This document shows, one piece after another, positions 25,407 to 34,181 of a stretch of DNA of 64,000 nt. How positions within the stretch are numbered: position 1 is the stretch's first letter; each line of letters opens with the position of its first letter. A program made the position numbers and the translations under genes. The notes below the pieces were generated by a model that saw nothing but the letters and a program-made list of their open reading frames with translations, did no database searches and was not told the origin of the DNA. Origin of the DNA: Thermasporomyces sp040195635 (GTDB lineage: Bacteria > Actinomycetota > Actinomycetes > Propionibacteriales > Actinopolymorphaceae); the NCBI RefSeq assembly GCF_040195635.1, contig NZ_JBEFTX010000001.1, positions 1 to 64,000 on the forward strand, read 5' to 3'.

Positions 25407-25913
25407 ATGTCGATCCCGTTCCAGACGGTCGTCCTCCTCGTCGCCACGCTGATCATGGGGCTGAGTGCCGGCTTCTTCTACGCCTGGGCCTGCTCTGTCA
25501 TGGTCGGCCTCCGGCACACCGATGACCGGACCTTCGTCAGCGCGATGCAGTGGATCAATCTGAAGATCATCAACCCGTGGTTCCTTGCCACCTTCCTCGG
25601 TGCGTTCGTCCTGACCCTGCTCGCCGTCGTCCTGCATCTCGGCGACGGCCGGGTCCTGCCGTGGGTCGCCGCCGCCCTCGTGCTCTACTGCGTCCAACTC
25701 GGTCTCACCCGAGGGATCAACATCCCCCTCAACAATGCGCTCGCGGCAGCCGGTGACCCGGACGGGGTCCCCGATCTCGCGGCCGTCCGGGCCAGCTTCG
25801 AGGACCGGTGGGTGCGCTGGAACGTCGTACGAGCCGTGACGGTGACGGCGGCGTTCGGTTGCCTCGCGTGGGCACTCGCCCTGGCGGGGCAGGACGTCAC
25901 CGGTGGGGTCTGA
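25407..25913 (+). CDS. DUF1772 (anthrone-oxygenase-like) membrane protein
   Basis: A 168-residue integral membrane protein with four hydrophobic helices. The family features are G-L-S-A-G-F-F-Y-A-W in helix 1, A-M-Q-W-I-N after it, and N-I-P-L-N-N in the loop before the last helix. DUF1772 relatives include anthrone oxygenases of polyketide clusters, but no polyketide genes are near, so no reaction is inferred. serB begins 38 bp downstream. Confidence 0.84.
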   Translation: MSIPFQTVVLLVATLIMGLSAGFFYAWACSVMVGLRHTDDRTFVSAMQWINLKIINPWFLATFLGAFVLTLLAVVLHLGDGRVLPWVAAALVLYCVQLGLTRGINIPLNNALAAAGDPDGVPDLAAVRASFEDRWVRWNVVRAVTVTAAFGCLAWALALAGQDVTGGV

Positions 25914-25951
25914 GCCCGGCCTCGTCGCGGGGCACCGCTAACGTTGCGGGA

Positions 25952-27190
25952 GTGCCGAGCGCGCTGCAGCCCGATCGAACCCTCCTTCTCACCCTCACCG
26001 GACACGATCGTCCCGGTGTGACCTCTGCTGTCTTCCACGCCCTGTCGCCGTTCTCGGTCGAGGTGCTGGACGTCGAGCAGGTCGTCCTGCGCGGCCGGCT
26101 CGTCCTCGGCGTCCTGGTGACAACGCCGCGGGACGACGCCCGGCTGCGGAAGGCGATCGAGGACGTCGCGCGCGACCTCTCGATGGACGTCGAGGTGCAG
26201 TCCGGCGCCGGCGACAACCTGCCGCGGGCACACGGACGCAGCCACGTCACCGTCCTGGGCCATCCGCTCGACCCTGGCGCGGTCGCCGCCATCGCGGGGC
26301 GGATCGCCGACACCGGCGGCAACATCGACCGGATCATCCGGATCGCCCGCTATCCCGTGATCGCCATCGAACTCGACGTCTCCGGCGCCGATCCGCTGCA
26401 GTTGCGCAGCGCACTCGCGATCGAGGCAGCCGCCCAGCAGGTCGACGTGGCCGTCCAACCCGCCGGGCTCTACCGCCGCGCCAAGCGGCTCGTCGTCCTC
26501 GACGTCGACTCGACCCTCATCCAGGGCGAGGTCATCGAGATGCTTGCCTCCCGGGCCGGCTGCCTGGACGAGGTGACGCGGGTGACCGCCGCCGCCATGC
26601 GGGGTGAACTGGACTTCGCGGAGTCCCTCCGCCAGCGGGTGGCGCTGCTGGCCGGTGTCGATGCGCGGGCGATGGACGAGGTCCGCCAGGAGATCAGGCT
26701 CACGCCCGGTGCCCGGACCCTGCTGCGTACTCTCCACCGCCTCGGCTACCAGGTCGGCGTCGTGAGCGGTGGTTTCGCCCAGATCGTCGAACCGATCGCG
26801 GCCGAACTCGGGATCGACTTCGTAGCGGCCAACCTGCTGGAGGTCGCCGACGGCGTGCTGACCGGCCGGGTGGTCGGACCGATCGTCGACCGACCCGGCA
26901 AGGCCGAGGCTCTGCACGGTTTCGCGGAGCAGGCGGGCGTGCCGCTGTCCCAGACCGTCGCGATCGGAGACGGCGCCAACGACCTCGACATGCTCGCCGT
27001 CGCGGGACTCGGGGTGGCCTTCAACGCCAAACCGGTCGTACGCCAGGCGGCCGACACGGCGGTGTCGGTCCCGTATCTCGACGCGATCCTCTACCTCCTC
27101 GGCATCACCCGCGAGGAGATCGACGCCGCGGACGGGGAGCTCGGCGAGCCAGGCCATGACACGCTCGACGGGTCCGGGTACGGCGGCTGA
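25952..27190 (+). CDS. serB: Phosphoserine phosphatase with N-terminal ACT domains
   Basis: Last step of L-serine synthesis: dephosphorylates O-phosphoserine. 412 aa. Residues ~1-170 contain two ACT-like regulatory units (L-L-L-T-L-T-G-H-D-R-P-G-V and V-T-V-L-G-H-P-L). The HAD domain starts with D184 in L-D-V-D-S-T-L, with V-V-S-G-G-F as motif II and G-D-G-A-N-D as motif IV. The GTG start has TAACGT (25939-25944) seven bases upstream, arguing for a leaderless message. The stop abuts the convergent sixA stop with no spacer. Confidence 0.95.
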   Translation: MPSALQPDRTLLLTLTGHDRPGVTSAVFHALSPFSVEVLDVEQVVLRGRLVLGVLVTTPRDDARLRKAIEDVARDLSMDVEVQSGAGDNLPRAHGRSHVTVLGHPLDPGAVAAIAGRIADTGGNIDRIIRIARYPVIAIELDVSGADPLQLRSALAIEAAAQQVDVAVQPAGLYRRAKRLVVLDVDSTLIQGEVIEMLASRAGCLDEVTRVTAAAMRGELDFAESLRQRVALLAGVDARAMDEVRQEIRLTPGARTLLRTLHRLGYQVGVVSGGFAQIVEPIAAELGIDFVAANLLEVADGVLTGRVVGPIVDRPGKAEALHGFAEQAGVPLSQTVAIGDGANDLDMLAVAGLGVAFNAKPVVRQAADTAVSVPYLDAILYLLGITREEIDAADGELGEPGHDTLDGSGYGG

Positions 27191-27697
27191 TCAGCGCCGT
27201 ACGACCGCGCGCAGGCGACCCGTCCCCGCTCCCACCAGAGCCCACGGCACGTCGAGGTCGAAGATCGTCAACGCCCCCGTGGGATACCCGTCCGCGACGG
27301 CGGTACCGCGTCGCCGGGACTCGTCCTCATCCAGCAGGCGCGAGAGGTCGCCGATCGACGGGTTGTGACCCACGATCATCAGCGTGTCGAGTTCCCCCGG
27401 TGTGCCCGTGATCACGTCGAGCAGATCCTCGATCGTGTTGGCGTAGACGCGGCGGTCGATGTCGATCTCCGGCTCGACTCCCAGGCCACGGGCGAACTCC
27501 ACCCACGTCTCCCGAGCGCGCAGAGCCGGCGACACCACCACCAAGCCGGGAACAACCCCGCTCGCCCGGCAGGCGGCACCCGCATGCTCGGACTGGCGTC
27601 TCCCCCTGCCCGCGAGTGGACGGTCCCGGTCGGCGATCCCGGTCGGCGACTCCGCCTTGCCGTGGCGCAGCAGCAACAGCGTTCGCGAGCCCGTCAT
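27191..27697 (-). CDS. SixA-type histidine phosphatase family protein
   Basis: A 168-residue branch-2-like histidine phosphatase. The catalytic R-H-G motif is L-L-L-R-H-G-K-A-E, with R-P-L-A-G-R-G next and the second histidine in I-V-G-H-N-P-S-I. SixA removes phosphate from phosphohistidine on signalling or transport proteins; in actinobacteria such proteins are usually of unknown substrate. The ATG at 27697 is the first that gives the compact domain. It converges with serB. Confidence 0.88.
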   Translation of the reverse strand: MTGSRTLLLLRHGKAESPTGIADRDRPLAGRGRRQSEHAGAACRASGVVPGLVVVSPALRARETWVEFARGLGVEPEIDIDRRVYANTIEDLLDVITGTPGELDTLMIVGHNPSIGDLSRLLDEDESRRRGTAVADGYPTGALTIFDLDVPWALVGAGTGRLRAVVRR

Positions 27698-27842
27698 GGC
27701 GTCAGTGTCCCAGACGGCCCGCGGGCGGCGCGCCTTACCTGCGTTCAGAGAACGGCGGTGCCCCCGCCTACCGTGTGGTCCCCGGTGCCGACAGCACGTA
27801 GTCTGCTCAAGGTCAACTTTCGTGCCATCTCCCGGAGGTTCC

Positions 27843-28160
27843 ATGCGGGGCGTCGAGCCGACCGAGAGTGCCACGTCGACCCGCCGGGACGAACTCGCGG
27901 CGACCGCCCGGGCGATCCTCGACGCCACCCTCTACATGACGCTCGGCACCGTCGACAGCGACGGCAACCCCTGGACCACGCCGGTGTACTACGGCACCGT
28001 CGACTACACCGACTTCTACTGGATCTCCACACCGGAGGCCGCCCACTCACGCAACCTGAGCCGACACCCGCGTCTCAGCATCGTCGTCTTCAACTCGGCG
28101 GTGCCCTTGGGCGAAGGTCAGGCCGTCTACATGTCGGGCGTGGGCGAGGAGCTCACGGGG
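27843..28160 (+). pseudogene. Truncated PPOX-family (pyridoxamine-phosphate-oxidase-like) flavoprotein gene
   Basis: The first 106 residues match the flavin-binding split barrel of PPOX proteins (L-Y-M-T-L-G-T-V-D-S-D-G-N-P-W-T-T-P-V-Y-Y, later V-Y-M-S-G-V-G-E-E-L-T-G). The ATG follows CGGAGG. Family members normally continue for another ~50-70 residues. Here similarity stops at 28160, 26 bp before the end of the convergent ribH gene, and the frame stays open antisense through ribH into ribBA until 28859. I read this as a 3'-deleted gene. A translated product would be a 338-residue fusion to nonsense sequence. Confidence 0.65.
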
Positions 28161-28186
28161 CTGCCTCGACCGTCGCCGTGGATCGT

Positions 28187-28672
28187 TCACCGATCGAGGG
28201 GCGCCACCGTACGCAAGGTGGCCGCCGTCGCGAGCGCGGCCTGCGTCGCTTCGTACCCCCGGTCCTCCCGCGAGCCCGGCAGACCGGCACGGTCGATCGC
28301 CTGCTCGGCAGTGTCACAGGTGAGGACGCCGAACCCGACCGGCACCCCGGTCTCCACGCTCACCTGGGTGAGGCCTACCGTGGCCGCCTGGCAGACATAC
28401 TCGAAGTGCGGCGTACCACCGCGGATGACGACACCGAGCGCCACTACGGCGTCCAAGCCCGCTCGGGCGAGACGCGCGGCAGCGACGGAAAGCTCGAACG
28501 ATCCCGGGACCCGGATGATGCACGGGTCGGCGATGCCGGCCTCGTCCAGAGCGCGGGCCGCGCCGGCGAGCAAACCGTCCATGACCTCGTCGTGCCACGA
28601 CGCCGCGACGACGCCGACCCGCAGGCCCTCCACCGCGGCCGGCCGGATCGTGGGCGCGCCACTCCCGCTCAC
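28187..28672 (-). CDS. ribH: 6,7-dimethyl-8-ribityllumazine synthase
   Basis: Condenses 5-amino-6-ribitylaminouracil with 3,4-dihydroxy-2-butanone 4-phosphate, the penultimate step of riboflavin synthesis; forms capsid-like 60-mers or pentamers. 161 aa, normal length. Visible motifs are V-P-G-S-F-E-L, G-V-V-I-R-G-G-T-P-H-F-E-Y-V and the late G-V-L-T-C-D-T. The GTG start overlaps the ribBA stop by four bases. It is the last gene of the operon, and the broken PPOX gene converges on it. Confidence 0.95.
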   Translation of the reverse strand: MSGSGAPTIRPAAVEGLRVGVVAASWHDEVMDGLLAGAARALDEAGIADPCIIRVPGSFELSVAAARLARAGLDAVVALGVVIRGGTPHFEYVCQAATVGLTQVSVETGVPVGFGVLTCDTAEQAIDRAGLPGSREDRGYEATQAALATAATLRTVAPLDR

Positions 28673-29934
28673 TGTGCCCTCCCTGCGATCTGCTCGGTGG
28701 GGACGGGTTCCTGTACTGGGAGCAGATGGCCCAGTCGGTCCCGCTTGGTCTGCAGGTAACGGAGGTTCTCCCCGTTGGGCGGAATCGCCAGCGGTTCGAC
28801 CGCTGCCACCGTCAGACCGTAGTGCTCCAGGCCCGCACGCTTGGCGGGGTTGTTGGTGAGGAGCCGGACGGTGCGTACGCCGAGGTCGGTGAGAATCTGG
28901 GCGGCCACCCAGTAGTCACGGGCGTCCGCGGGGAACCCGAGCGCGAGATTGGCCTCCACGGTGTCGTGCCCCGAGTCCTGCAGGTCGTAGGCGGTCAGCT
29001 TCGACAGCAGGCCGATTCCTCGACCCTCGTGACCGCGGAGGTAGACGACGACGCCGCTGCCGGCCCGATCGATGGCGGCGAGGGCCCGCTGGAGCTGCGG
29101 ACCACAGTCGCAACGCAGCGACCCGAGGACGTCACCGGTGAGGCACTCGGAATGGACCCGCACGACGATCTCGTCGCCAGAGGCCGCCGCGGCGGCGAGG
29201 TCACCCTTGATCAGAGCGACGTGCTCGGACGCGTCGATCGTGTTCCGGTAACCGATCGCCTGGAACTCACCGTGGGCAGTGGGCAGCCGGGCGGTCGCCG
29301 TCCGGTCGACGAGGCGTTCGTGGCGGCGCCGATACGCGATCAGGTCGGCGATCGAGACGAGGGCGAGGTCGTGCTCGTCGGCGAACGCGCGCAACGCCGG
29401 CCCCCGCATCATCGTCCCGTCGTCGTTCACCAGTTCCGCGAGCACGCCCGCCGGCGGGTGGCCGGCAAGACGCGCCAGGTCGATGGCCGCCTCGGTGTGG
29501 CCGGGCCGGGCCAGCACCCCGCCTGGGCGGTAGCGCAGCGGGAAGACGTGCCCTGGCCGGACGAGATCGGCGGGGCCGGTGTCGGGATCGGCGAGGAGCC
29601 GGATCGTCCGGGTACGGTCGGCCGCCGAGATCCCTGTCGTCACGCCGTCCGCCGCATCCACGGTCACCGCGAACGCCGTCCGCATCGACTCCTGGTTGTC
29701 CGCCACCATCGGGGCGATGCCCAACTGGTCCAGGCGTTCGCCCAGCAGTGGTACGCACACCACGCCGCTCGTGTGCCGAACCGTGAACGCCAGCAAGTCC
29801 GGCGTCGCCGAGGACGCGGTGAAGATCAGGTCGCCTTCGTTCTCGCGGTCCGCGTCGTCGACCACCACGACCGGCCGGTCAGCTGCCAGGTCGCTCACGG
29901 CGCGGTCGATCGGGTCCAGGCGTAGGTCTGTCAC
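28669..29934 (-). CDS. ribBA: Bifunctional 3,4-dihydroxy-2-butanone 4-phosphate synthase / GTP cyclohydrolase II
   Basis: 421 aa fusion that supplies both precursors of riboflavin. Residues ~1-200 are the DHBP synthase (D-D-A-D-R-E-N-E-G-D-L; late catalytic His in G-H-T-E-A). Residues ~205-400 are GTP cyclohydrolase II, with three zinc cysteines in H-S-E-C-L-T-G and L-R-C-D-C-G and the active loop R-G-H-E-G-R-G-I-G-L. Both halves keep their catalytic residues. The GTG start overlaps the upstream transporter stop by four bases, and ribH overlaps its own stop. Confidence 0.95.
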   Translation of the reverse strand: MTDLRLDPIDRAVSDLAADRPVVVVDDADRENEGDLIFTASSATPDLLAFTVRHTSGVVCVPLLGERLDQLGIAPMVADNQESMRTAFAVTVDAADGVTTGISAADRTRTIRLLADPDTGPADLVRPGHVFPLRYRPGGVLARPGHTEAAIDLARLAGHPPAGVLAELVNDDGTMMRGPALRAFADEHDLALVSIADLIAYRRRHERLVDRTATARLPTAHGEFQAIGYRNTIDASEHVALIKGDLAAAAASGDEIVVRVHSECLTGDVLGSLRCDCGPQLQRALAAIDRAGSGVVVYLRGHEGRGIGLLSKLTAYDLQDSGHDTVEANLALGFPADARDYWVAAQILTDLGVRTVRLLTNNPAKRAGLEHYGLTVAAVEPLAIPPNGENLRYLQTKRDRLGHLLPVQEPVPTEQIAGRAQ

Positions 29935-30635
29935 GGCTGCTCACCCGCCAGCGCCTCCGCCGTTGGTGCCGGTGTCGGTACGCCGACCAGTCGTCGCTCG
30001 ACGCGGAGCCAGGTGAAGAAGCCCAGGAGACAGAAACCGCCGTAGACGAGGTAGAGGATCGCCGACGGATAGAACCCGGCCAGGAACAGCAGCGGCACCC
30101 CCACCGCGTCGACCGCGATCCAGATCAGCCAGAACTCCACCCAGCCACGGGCCATGCCGTAGGTCGCCAGGATGCTGCCGGTGAGGATCCACGCGTCGGC
30201 GAGCGGGCCCCACGAGCCGAGCAGGCTGAGGGCGTAGGTGAACACCGCGACGCCGACCGCCGCGGCGGCGAGGAGTCCCAGCCGCTCCCGCCCGCTTGCC
30301 CAGCGGGGTGCCACCGCTCCCCCGTCGGCTGCCTCGTGGCTGTCACGGGCCTGGCGCCACCGCCACCATCCGTACGCACTCACCGCGAAGAAGAACACCT
30401 GCCGGGCGGCCTGGCCCCACAGGTCCTTGTCCTGCGGGGTGTCGAAGACCCCGCCGAGGAACACCGTGAAAAGCAGGACGTTGCCGATCATCCCGACCGG
30501 CCAGGCCCCGACCCGCCGGCGCATTCCGAGGATGGCGCTCGCGAGGCCGAAACCGTTGCCGATGATCTCGCGCCACAGGATCACCGAGCCGGCGATGTGC
30601 AGTTCGGCCCCCAGGAGCCAGGTCAGCCAGTTCAT
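29931..30635 (-). CDS. ribM: PnuC-family transporter, probable riboflavin importer RibM
   Basis: A 234-residue membrane protein with about seven hydrophobic helices and the Trp-rich PnuC signatures (A-Y-G-W-W-R-W-R, W-I-A-V-D-A-V-G-V-P-L). PnuC proteins carry nicotinamide riboside, thiamine or riboflavin by facilitated diffusion. Its place inside an FMN-riboswitch operon, between ribE and ribBA with four-base overlaps on both sides, matches the ribBMAH operon of Streptomyces davawensis, where RibM imports riboflavin and roseoflavin. Substrate is therefore inferred from context. Confidence 0.88.
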   Translation of the reverse strand: MNWLTWLLGAELHIAGSVILWREIIGNGFGLASAILGMRRRVGAWPVGMIGNVLLFTVFLGGVFDTPQDKDLWGQAARQVFFFAVSAYGWWRWRQARDSHEAADGGAVAPRWASGRERLGLLAAAAVGVAVFTYALSLLGSWGPLADAWILTGSILATYGMARGWVEFWLIWIAVDAVGVPLLFLAGFYPSAILYLVYGGFCLLGFFTWLRVERRLVGVPTPAPTAEALAGEQP

Positions 30636-31243
30636 GCGCGTACTCCTTCAGGGACCAGTCTGCTGAGGTACTTCGCGAGGACGTCCACCTCGAGGTTCAC
30701 GTCGTCGCCGGGTGTCCGCAGGCCGAGGGTCGTGAGCTTCAGGGTGGTCGGGATGAGAGCGACGGTGAACGCCGGGTCGGCGCCGTCGCGGACGCCCACG
30801 ACGGTGAGCGAGACCCCGTCGACGGCGATGGATCCCTTCTCCGCCACGTAGCGCGCCAGCTCGACCGGCAGCCCGATCTCGACCAGATCCCAGCGGGCCG
30901 TGGACTGTCGGCTGAGGACTCGACCGGAGCCGTCAACGTGACCTTGCACGATGTGCCCGCCGAGCCGGCCGTCCACCGGGACGGAGCGTTCGAGGTTCAC
31001 GGCGTCACCCGGCCGAGCGGACCCGAGGGTCGTGCGGGACAGGCTCTCGGCCATCACGTCGGCCGTGAACTCGCCGTCAGCACCCACGGCGATGACGGTG
31101 AGGCAGCATCCGTTGACGGCGATCGAGTCGCCCGGGCGTACGTCGCCGGTGACCAGCGGCCCGCGGATGGTGACCTGTGCGGAGTCCTGCAGGCGTACGA
31201 GGTCGCAGACCTCGCCGCGTTCTTCGACGATTCCGGTGAACAC
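30632..31243 (-). CDS. ribE: Riboflavin synthase, alpha subunit
   Basis: Dismutates two lumazine molecules to riboflavin, the final step of the pathway. 203 aa, two lumazine-binding barrels: the first opens F-T-G-I-V-E-E-R-G with N-G-C-C-L-T-V, the second has G-G-H-I-V-Q-G-H-V-D-G and I-A-V-D-G-V-S-L-T-V. The GTG at 31243 follows GAGGGAG and gives the expected F-T-G-I-V start. First gene of the operon, directly below the FMN riboswitch. Confidence 0.95.
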   Translation of the reverse strand: MFTGIVEERGEVCDLVRLQDSAQVTIRGPLVTGDVRPGDSIAVNGCCLTVIAVGADGEFTADVMAESLSRTTLGSARPGDAVNLERSVPVDGRLGGHIVQGHVDGSGRVLSRQSTARWDLVEIGLPVELARYVAEKGSIAVDGVSLTVVGVRDGADPAFTVALIPTTLKLTTLGLRTPGDDVNLEVDVLAKYLSRLVPEGVRA

Positions 31244-31371
31244 CGGTTCTCCCTCGCCTTCCGGTTCTGCCCGAGCGGGCACCGGGGATGAGGCGAGGGA
31301 CGCGACGCGGGCCGCCCGGATGAGCAGGCGTCATCGAACGCCTGAACGTAGACGGACGCGCGGTCGCATCC

Positions 31372-31516
31372 CGCGTGCTGCCTCCCATCCGGACTTTCAC
31401 CGTCGGTCCAGGAGTTCCACCTGGTCCACCGGCCACGTGCCAGAACGTCTGGCTGCTGTGACCGGGTCGCGGACTGTCACCGCCGGTTCGGAATTTCACC
31501 GACCCCGGAGCACGCG
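31372..31516 (-). ncRNA. FMN riboswitch (RFN element)
   Basis: On the minus strand the element reads through all RFN blocks: GGGGTCGGTGAAATTCC, then AACCGGCGGT, AGTCCGCGA, then a variable arm, and ACCGACGGTGAAAGTCCGGA followed by TGGGAGG. The closing stem P1 is a perfect 8 bp (CGCGTGCT at the 5' end with AGCACGCG at the 3' end). It stands 128 nt upstream of ribE, so FMN should repress the whole ribE-ribM-ribBA-ribH operon. Confidence 0.96.
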
Positions 31517-31657
31517 CGAGCTTTCGCTCGTACGTCGTTCAGTGTGGCATGCTCCGGCAACTCCGGGGAGCCGTCATGGCCATGACCTGCACCACGTCGC
31601 CGTGGCTGGCCGCAATCGCTGTCGATCAGTACGTCGCAAAACGGACAGCCGGCGTGA
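31517..31657. other. Intergenic region carrying the rib operon promoter
   Basis: Between the riboswitch and the stop of the NIPSNAP-like gene. It must contain the minus-strand promoter for the riboflavin operon. I see no coding frame with sense and no promoter hexamers clear enough to mark. Confidence 0.35.
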
Positions 31658-32047
31658 TCACTGCGCGGGCTGGCGGCGGGGCGCTCCGCCTCGGTCGGCG
31701 ACGGGCTGGAACGACAGACCGGCCAGGACAGTCCGGTCCAGCGGCACCGTGGAATACAACGGCATCTCGGCCACCTCGTGGAACAGCGGATCCAGGTAAC
31801 GCTCCTGGAACGCCTGTGCCTCCGCCGAGCCCGGGTCGTCACGGACATGCTCGTCAACCTGCCCCGCGGCCTCCCGGCTCGCGAACGCCCAGATCGTCAG
31901 CACGTCGGCCTCGTCCTCGGTCTGCCACCGTCCGACCAGCCGCGCACCGTACTTCTCCCGCAGCGGAAGCAGCTGTCGGAGGAAGAAGGACGCGAAGGCA
32001 TCGGCCTTGCCCTCCGCGACGATGTAGCGCTCGCAGCGGAAGTACAT
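31658..32047 (-). CDS. NIPSNAP/ABM-like small dimeric alpha-beta-barrel protein
   Basis: A 129-residue soluble protein. The first ~100 residues have the ferredoxin-like pattern of NIPSNAP and antibiotic-monooxygenase-type domains (Y-F-R-C-E-R-Y-I-V-A-E-G-K ... L-L-P-L-R-E-K-Y-G-A-R-L-V-G-R-W ... V-L-T-I-W-A-F). No cofactor motif is visible and the function is unknown. Its ATG shares one base with the rpe stop (TGATG), so it is translated with rpe. Confidence 0.72.
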   Translation of the reverse strand: MYFRCERYIVAEGKADAFASFFLRQLLPLREKYGARLVGRWQTEDEADVLTIWAFASREAAGQVDEHVRDDPGSAEAQAFQERYLDPLFHEVAEMPLYSTVPLDRTVLAGLSFQPVADRGGAPRRQPAQ

Positions 32048-32733
32048 CAGCGTGCGAACTGCCAGGACGCCCGCGCGGTCGCCTCCGACGCGCGGCGGCG
32101 GAGCTCGTCGATGACGCGGCCCGGGTCGTCGGCGGAGAAGACCGCCGAGCCGGCGACGAACACGTCGGCGCCCGCCTCCGCACACCGCTCGATCGTCTCG
32201 GCCGAGACACCGCCGTCGACCTGGAGCCAGAGCTCGCCGCCGTGCTTGGCGATCAGCTCGCGGCTCCGCCGGATCTTGGGGACGCAGACATCGAGGAACT
32301 TCTGCCCCCCGAAGCCCGGCTCGACCGTCATGACCAGAAGCAGGTCCAGCTCTGCGAGCAGGTCTTCGTACGGCTCCACCGGGGTCGCCGGCTTCAGCGC
32401 CATGCCCGCCCGCGCACCGATCGCACGAAGCTCCCGCGCGAGCCGGATCGGCGCGTGCGCCGCCTCGATGTGGAACGTCACACTGGCGGCACCGGCCTCG
32501 GCGTAGGCGGGCGCCCAGCGGTCCGGATCCTCGATCATCAGGTGGCAGTCCATCGGCAACGTCGTCGCCGCCCGCAGGGACTCCACGACGGGCAGGCCAA
32601 TGGTGAGGTTGGGCACGAAGTGGTTGTCCATCACGTCGACGTGGAGCCAGTCGGCGTTGGAGACGCTGGCGGCGGCATCGGCGAGGCGCGCAAAGTCGGC
32701 ACTCAGGATGCTCGGAGATATCTGTACGGCCAT
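32047..32733 (-). CDS. rpe: Ribulose-phosphate 3-epimerase
   Basis: Interconverts ribulose-5-P and xylulose-5-P in the pentose phosphate pathway, linking to ribulose-5-P supply for riboflavin. 228 aa TIM barrel. Motifs: I-S-P-S-I-L-S-A-D-F, H-V-D-V-M-D-N-H-F-V-P-N, metal-site H-L-M-I, M-T-V-E-P-G-F-G-G-Q-K-F and the catalytic D in V-D-G-G-V. Starts 44 bp after the rsmB stop on the same strand. Confidence 0.96.
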   Translation of the reverse strand: MAVQISPSILSADFARLADAAASVSNADWLHVDVMDNHFVPNLTIGLPVVESLRAATTLPMDCHLMIEDPDRWAPAYAEAGAASVTFHIEAAHAPIRLARELRAIGARAGMALKPATPVEPYEDLLAELDLLLVMTVEPGFGGQKFLDVCVPKIRRSRELIAKHGGELWLQVDGGVSAETIERCAEAGADVFVAGSAVFSADDPGRVIDELRRRASEATARASWQFAR

Positions 32734-32777
32734 GACGTCGCCGAGTCTACTGTTTCGGCCCGCGGCGGTTGGCCTGC

Positions 32778-34181
32778 TCAGGTACGCCGAAGCAACGTGA
32801 GATACATCGCGTCGGTGCCGTGCCGGTGCGGCCACAACGTGAGGTCGGGCCCGTCGCCGAGATCGGGTACGCCCGGCAGGTACGGCCTGGCGTCGACGCG
32901 TTCGACATCACCGCGGCCGCGAAGGACGGTCGCCACGACCTCGCGGGTCTCGGTCAGGTGCGGCGAGCAGGTCGCGTAGCCGACGACCCCGCCGATCCGA
33001 ACGGCGTCGAGGGCGGCGTCCAACAGGCGGATCTGCAGCGGTCTGAGCTCCGCCGGATCACCGGCCGACCTCCGCCAGCGCGCCTCCGGCCGGCGGCGTA
33101 GCGCTCCGAGGCCCGAGCACGGCGCGTCCAGCAGCACCCGGTCGAAGGTCCCGTCGCGCCACGGGGCGGCGGTCCCGTCGGCGACGACGGTGCCGAGCAC
33201 GCCGGCGCCGCCGCTCAGGGCGCGATCCACCATGGCGGCGCGGTGTGGCTGCAGGTCGGCGGCGAGCAGCCGTGCCCCGCGTTCGGCCGCGAGCCCGGCG
33301 AGCAGGGCCGCCTTGCCTCCTGGGCCGGCGCACATGTCCAGCCAGCGGAAGTCAGTGCCGGTCCCCGCTCCGTTCAGGGGCACACCGGCGAGGGCCAGAG
33401 CCACCAGCTGGCTCCCCTCGTCCTGGACACCCGCACGCCCCTGCGCGACCGCCGGAATCCGGCGCGGATCACCTGCCTCCAGGGTCGCGGCGTACGGAGA
33501 CCACCGCGCGGGAGCCGCGCCGTCGCGACGAAGCTCGTCGACCGTGCATCGCCCCGGGCGGGCCACCAGAGTGACCCGGGCGGGTGCGTTGTCTGCGGCG
33601 AGGGCGGCGGCCGTCTCGTCAAGGGATCCGTCCAGGGCAGCGCGGAACGCCTCGACGATCCACCTCGGATGCGCGTGGACCGCAGCGAGATGCCCGACCG
33701 GATCGACGTCGTACGCCGGTGCCGCCATCGCAAGCCAGCCACCCAGATCGCGGGTCGCCACCTTCCGCAACACGGCGTTGACGAACTTCGACGCGCCGCC
33801 ACCGGCGACGTCTCGACCGAGGTCGACGCTGGTCGCCACCGCCGCGTGGGCAGGGACCCGCATGCCCAGGAGTTGGTGCGTACCGATCCGCAGGACGTCG
33901 AGGACCTCCGGGTCGAGGTCGGGCAAGGGGCGGTTGACGCACCGCGCGAGGACGTCGTCGTAGCCGCCGCGCCAGCGGAGTGTCCCGCCGACCAGCTCGG
34001 TGGCGAACGCCGCATCCTGACCGGACAGGCCGCGTTCCCGCAGGATCGACGCGAGGGTGAGGTTGGCGTAGGCGTCCCGGACCGACACCGCGTGCACGAC
34101 GTCGTAGGCGGCCCGCCTGGCGCTGTCCGCCGTCCCGGTCCGGCGCTGCCGCCGCCGTGTGCCAGACGCGGGTCGCGGCAT
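32778..34181 (-). CDS. rsmB: 16S rRNA (cytosine-C5)-methyltransferase RsmB/Sun
   Basis: Methylates a cytosine (C967 in E. coli numbering) of 16S rRNA using S-adenosylmethionine. 467 aa. Residues ~15-150 form an NusB-like RNA-binding domain (A-A-Y-D-V-V-H ... A-F-A-T-E-L-V-G-G-T-L-R-W). The Rossmann domain has M-C-A-G-P-G-G-K, L-L-D-A-P-C-S-G-L-G with the release Cys, and the catalytic Cys in Y-A-T-C-S. The ATG shares one base with the fmt stop. The N-terminus is Arg-rich. Confidence 0.94.
   Translation of the reverse strand: MPRPASGTRRRQRRTGTADSARRAAYDVVHAVSVRDAYANLTLASILRERGLSGQDAAFATELVGGTLRWRGGYDDVLARCVNRPLPDLDPEVLDVLRIGTHQLLGMRVPAHAAVATSVDLGRDVAGGGASKFVNAVLRKVATRDLGGWLAMAAPAYDVDPVGHLAAVHAHPRWIVEAFRAALDGSLDETAAALAADNAPARVTLVARPGRCTVDELRRDGAAPARWSPYAATLEAGDPRRIPAVAQGRAGVQDEGSQLVALALAGVPLNGAGTGTDFRWLDMCAGPGGKAALLAGLAAERGARLLAADLQPHRAAMVDRALSGGAGVLGTVVADGTAAPWRDGTFDRVLLDAPCSGLGALRRRPEARWRRSAGDPAELRPLQIRLLDAALDAVRIGGVVGYATCSPHLTETREVVATVLRGRGDVERVDARPYLPGVPDLGDGPDLTLWPHRHGTDAMYLTLLRRT

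Noticed and set aside
28187..28859. C-terminal extension of the PPOX protein as a real domain
   Set aside because: The sequence is the antisense of conserved ribH and ribBA coding regions and has no family resemblance.
31477..31657. Small minus-strand gene between NIPSNAP and the riboswitch (C-P-F-C-D-V stretch)
   Set aside because: The frame runs into the RFN element and shows no conserved start or domain.
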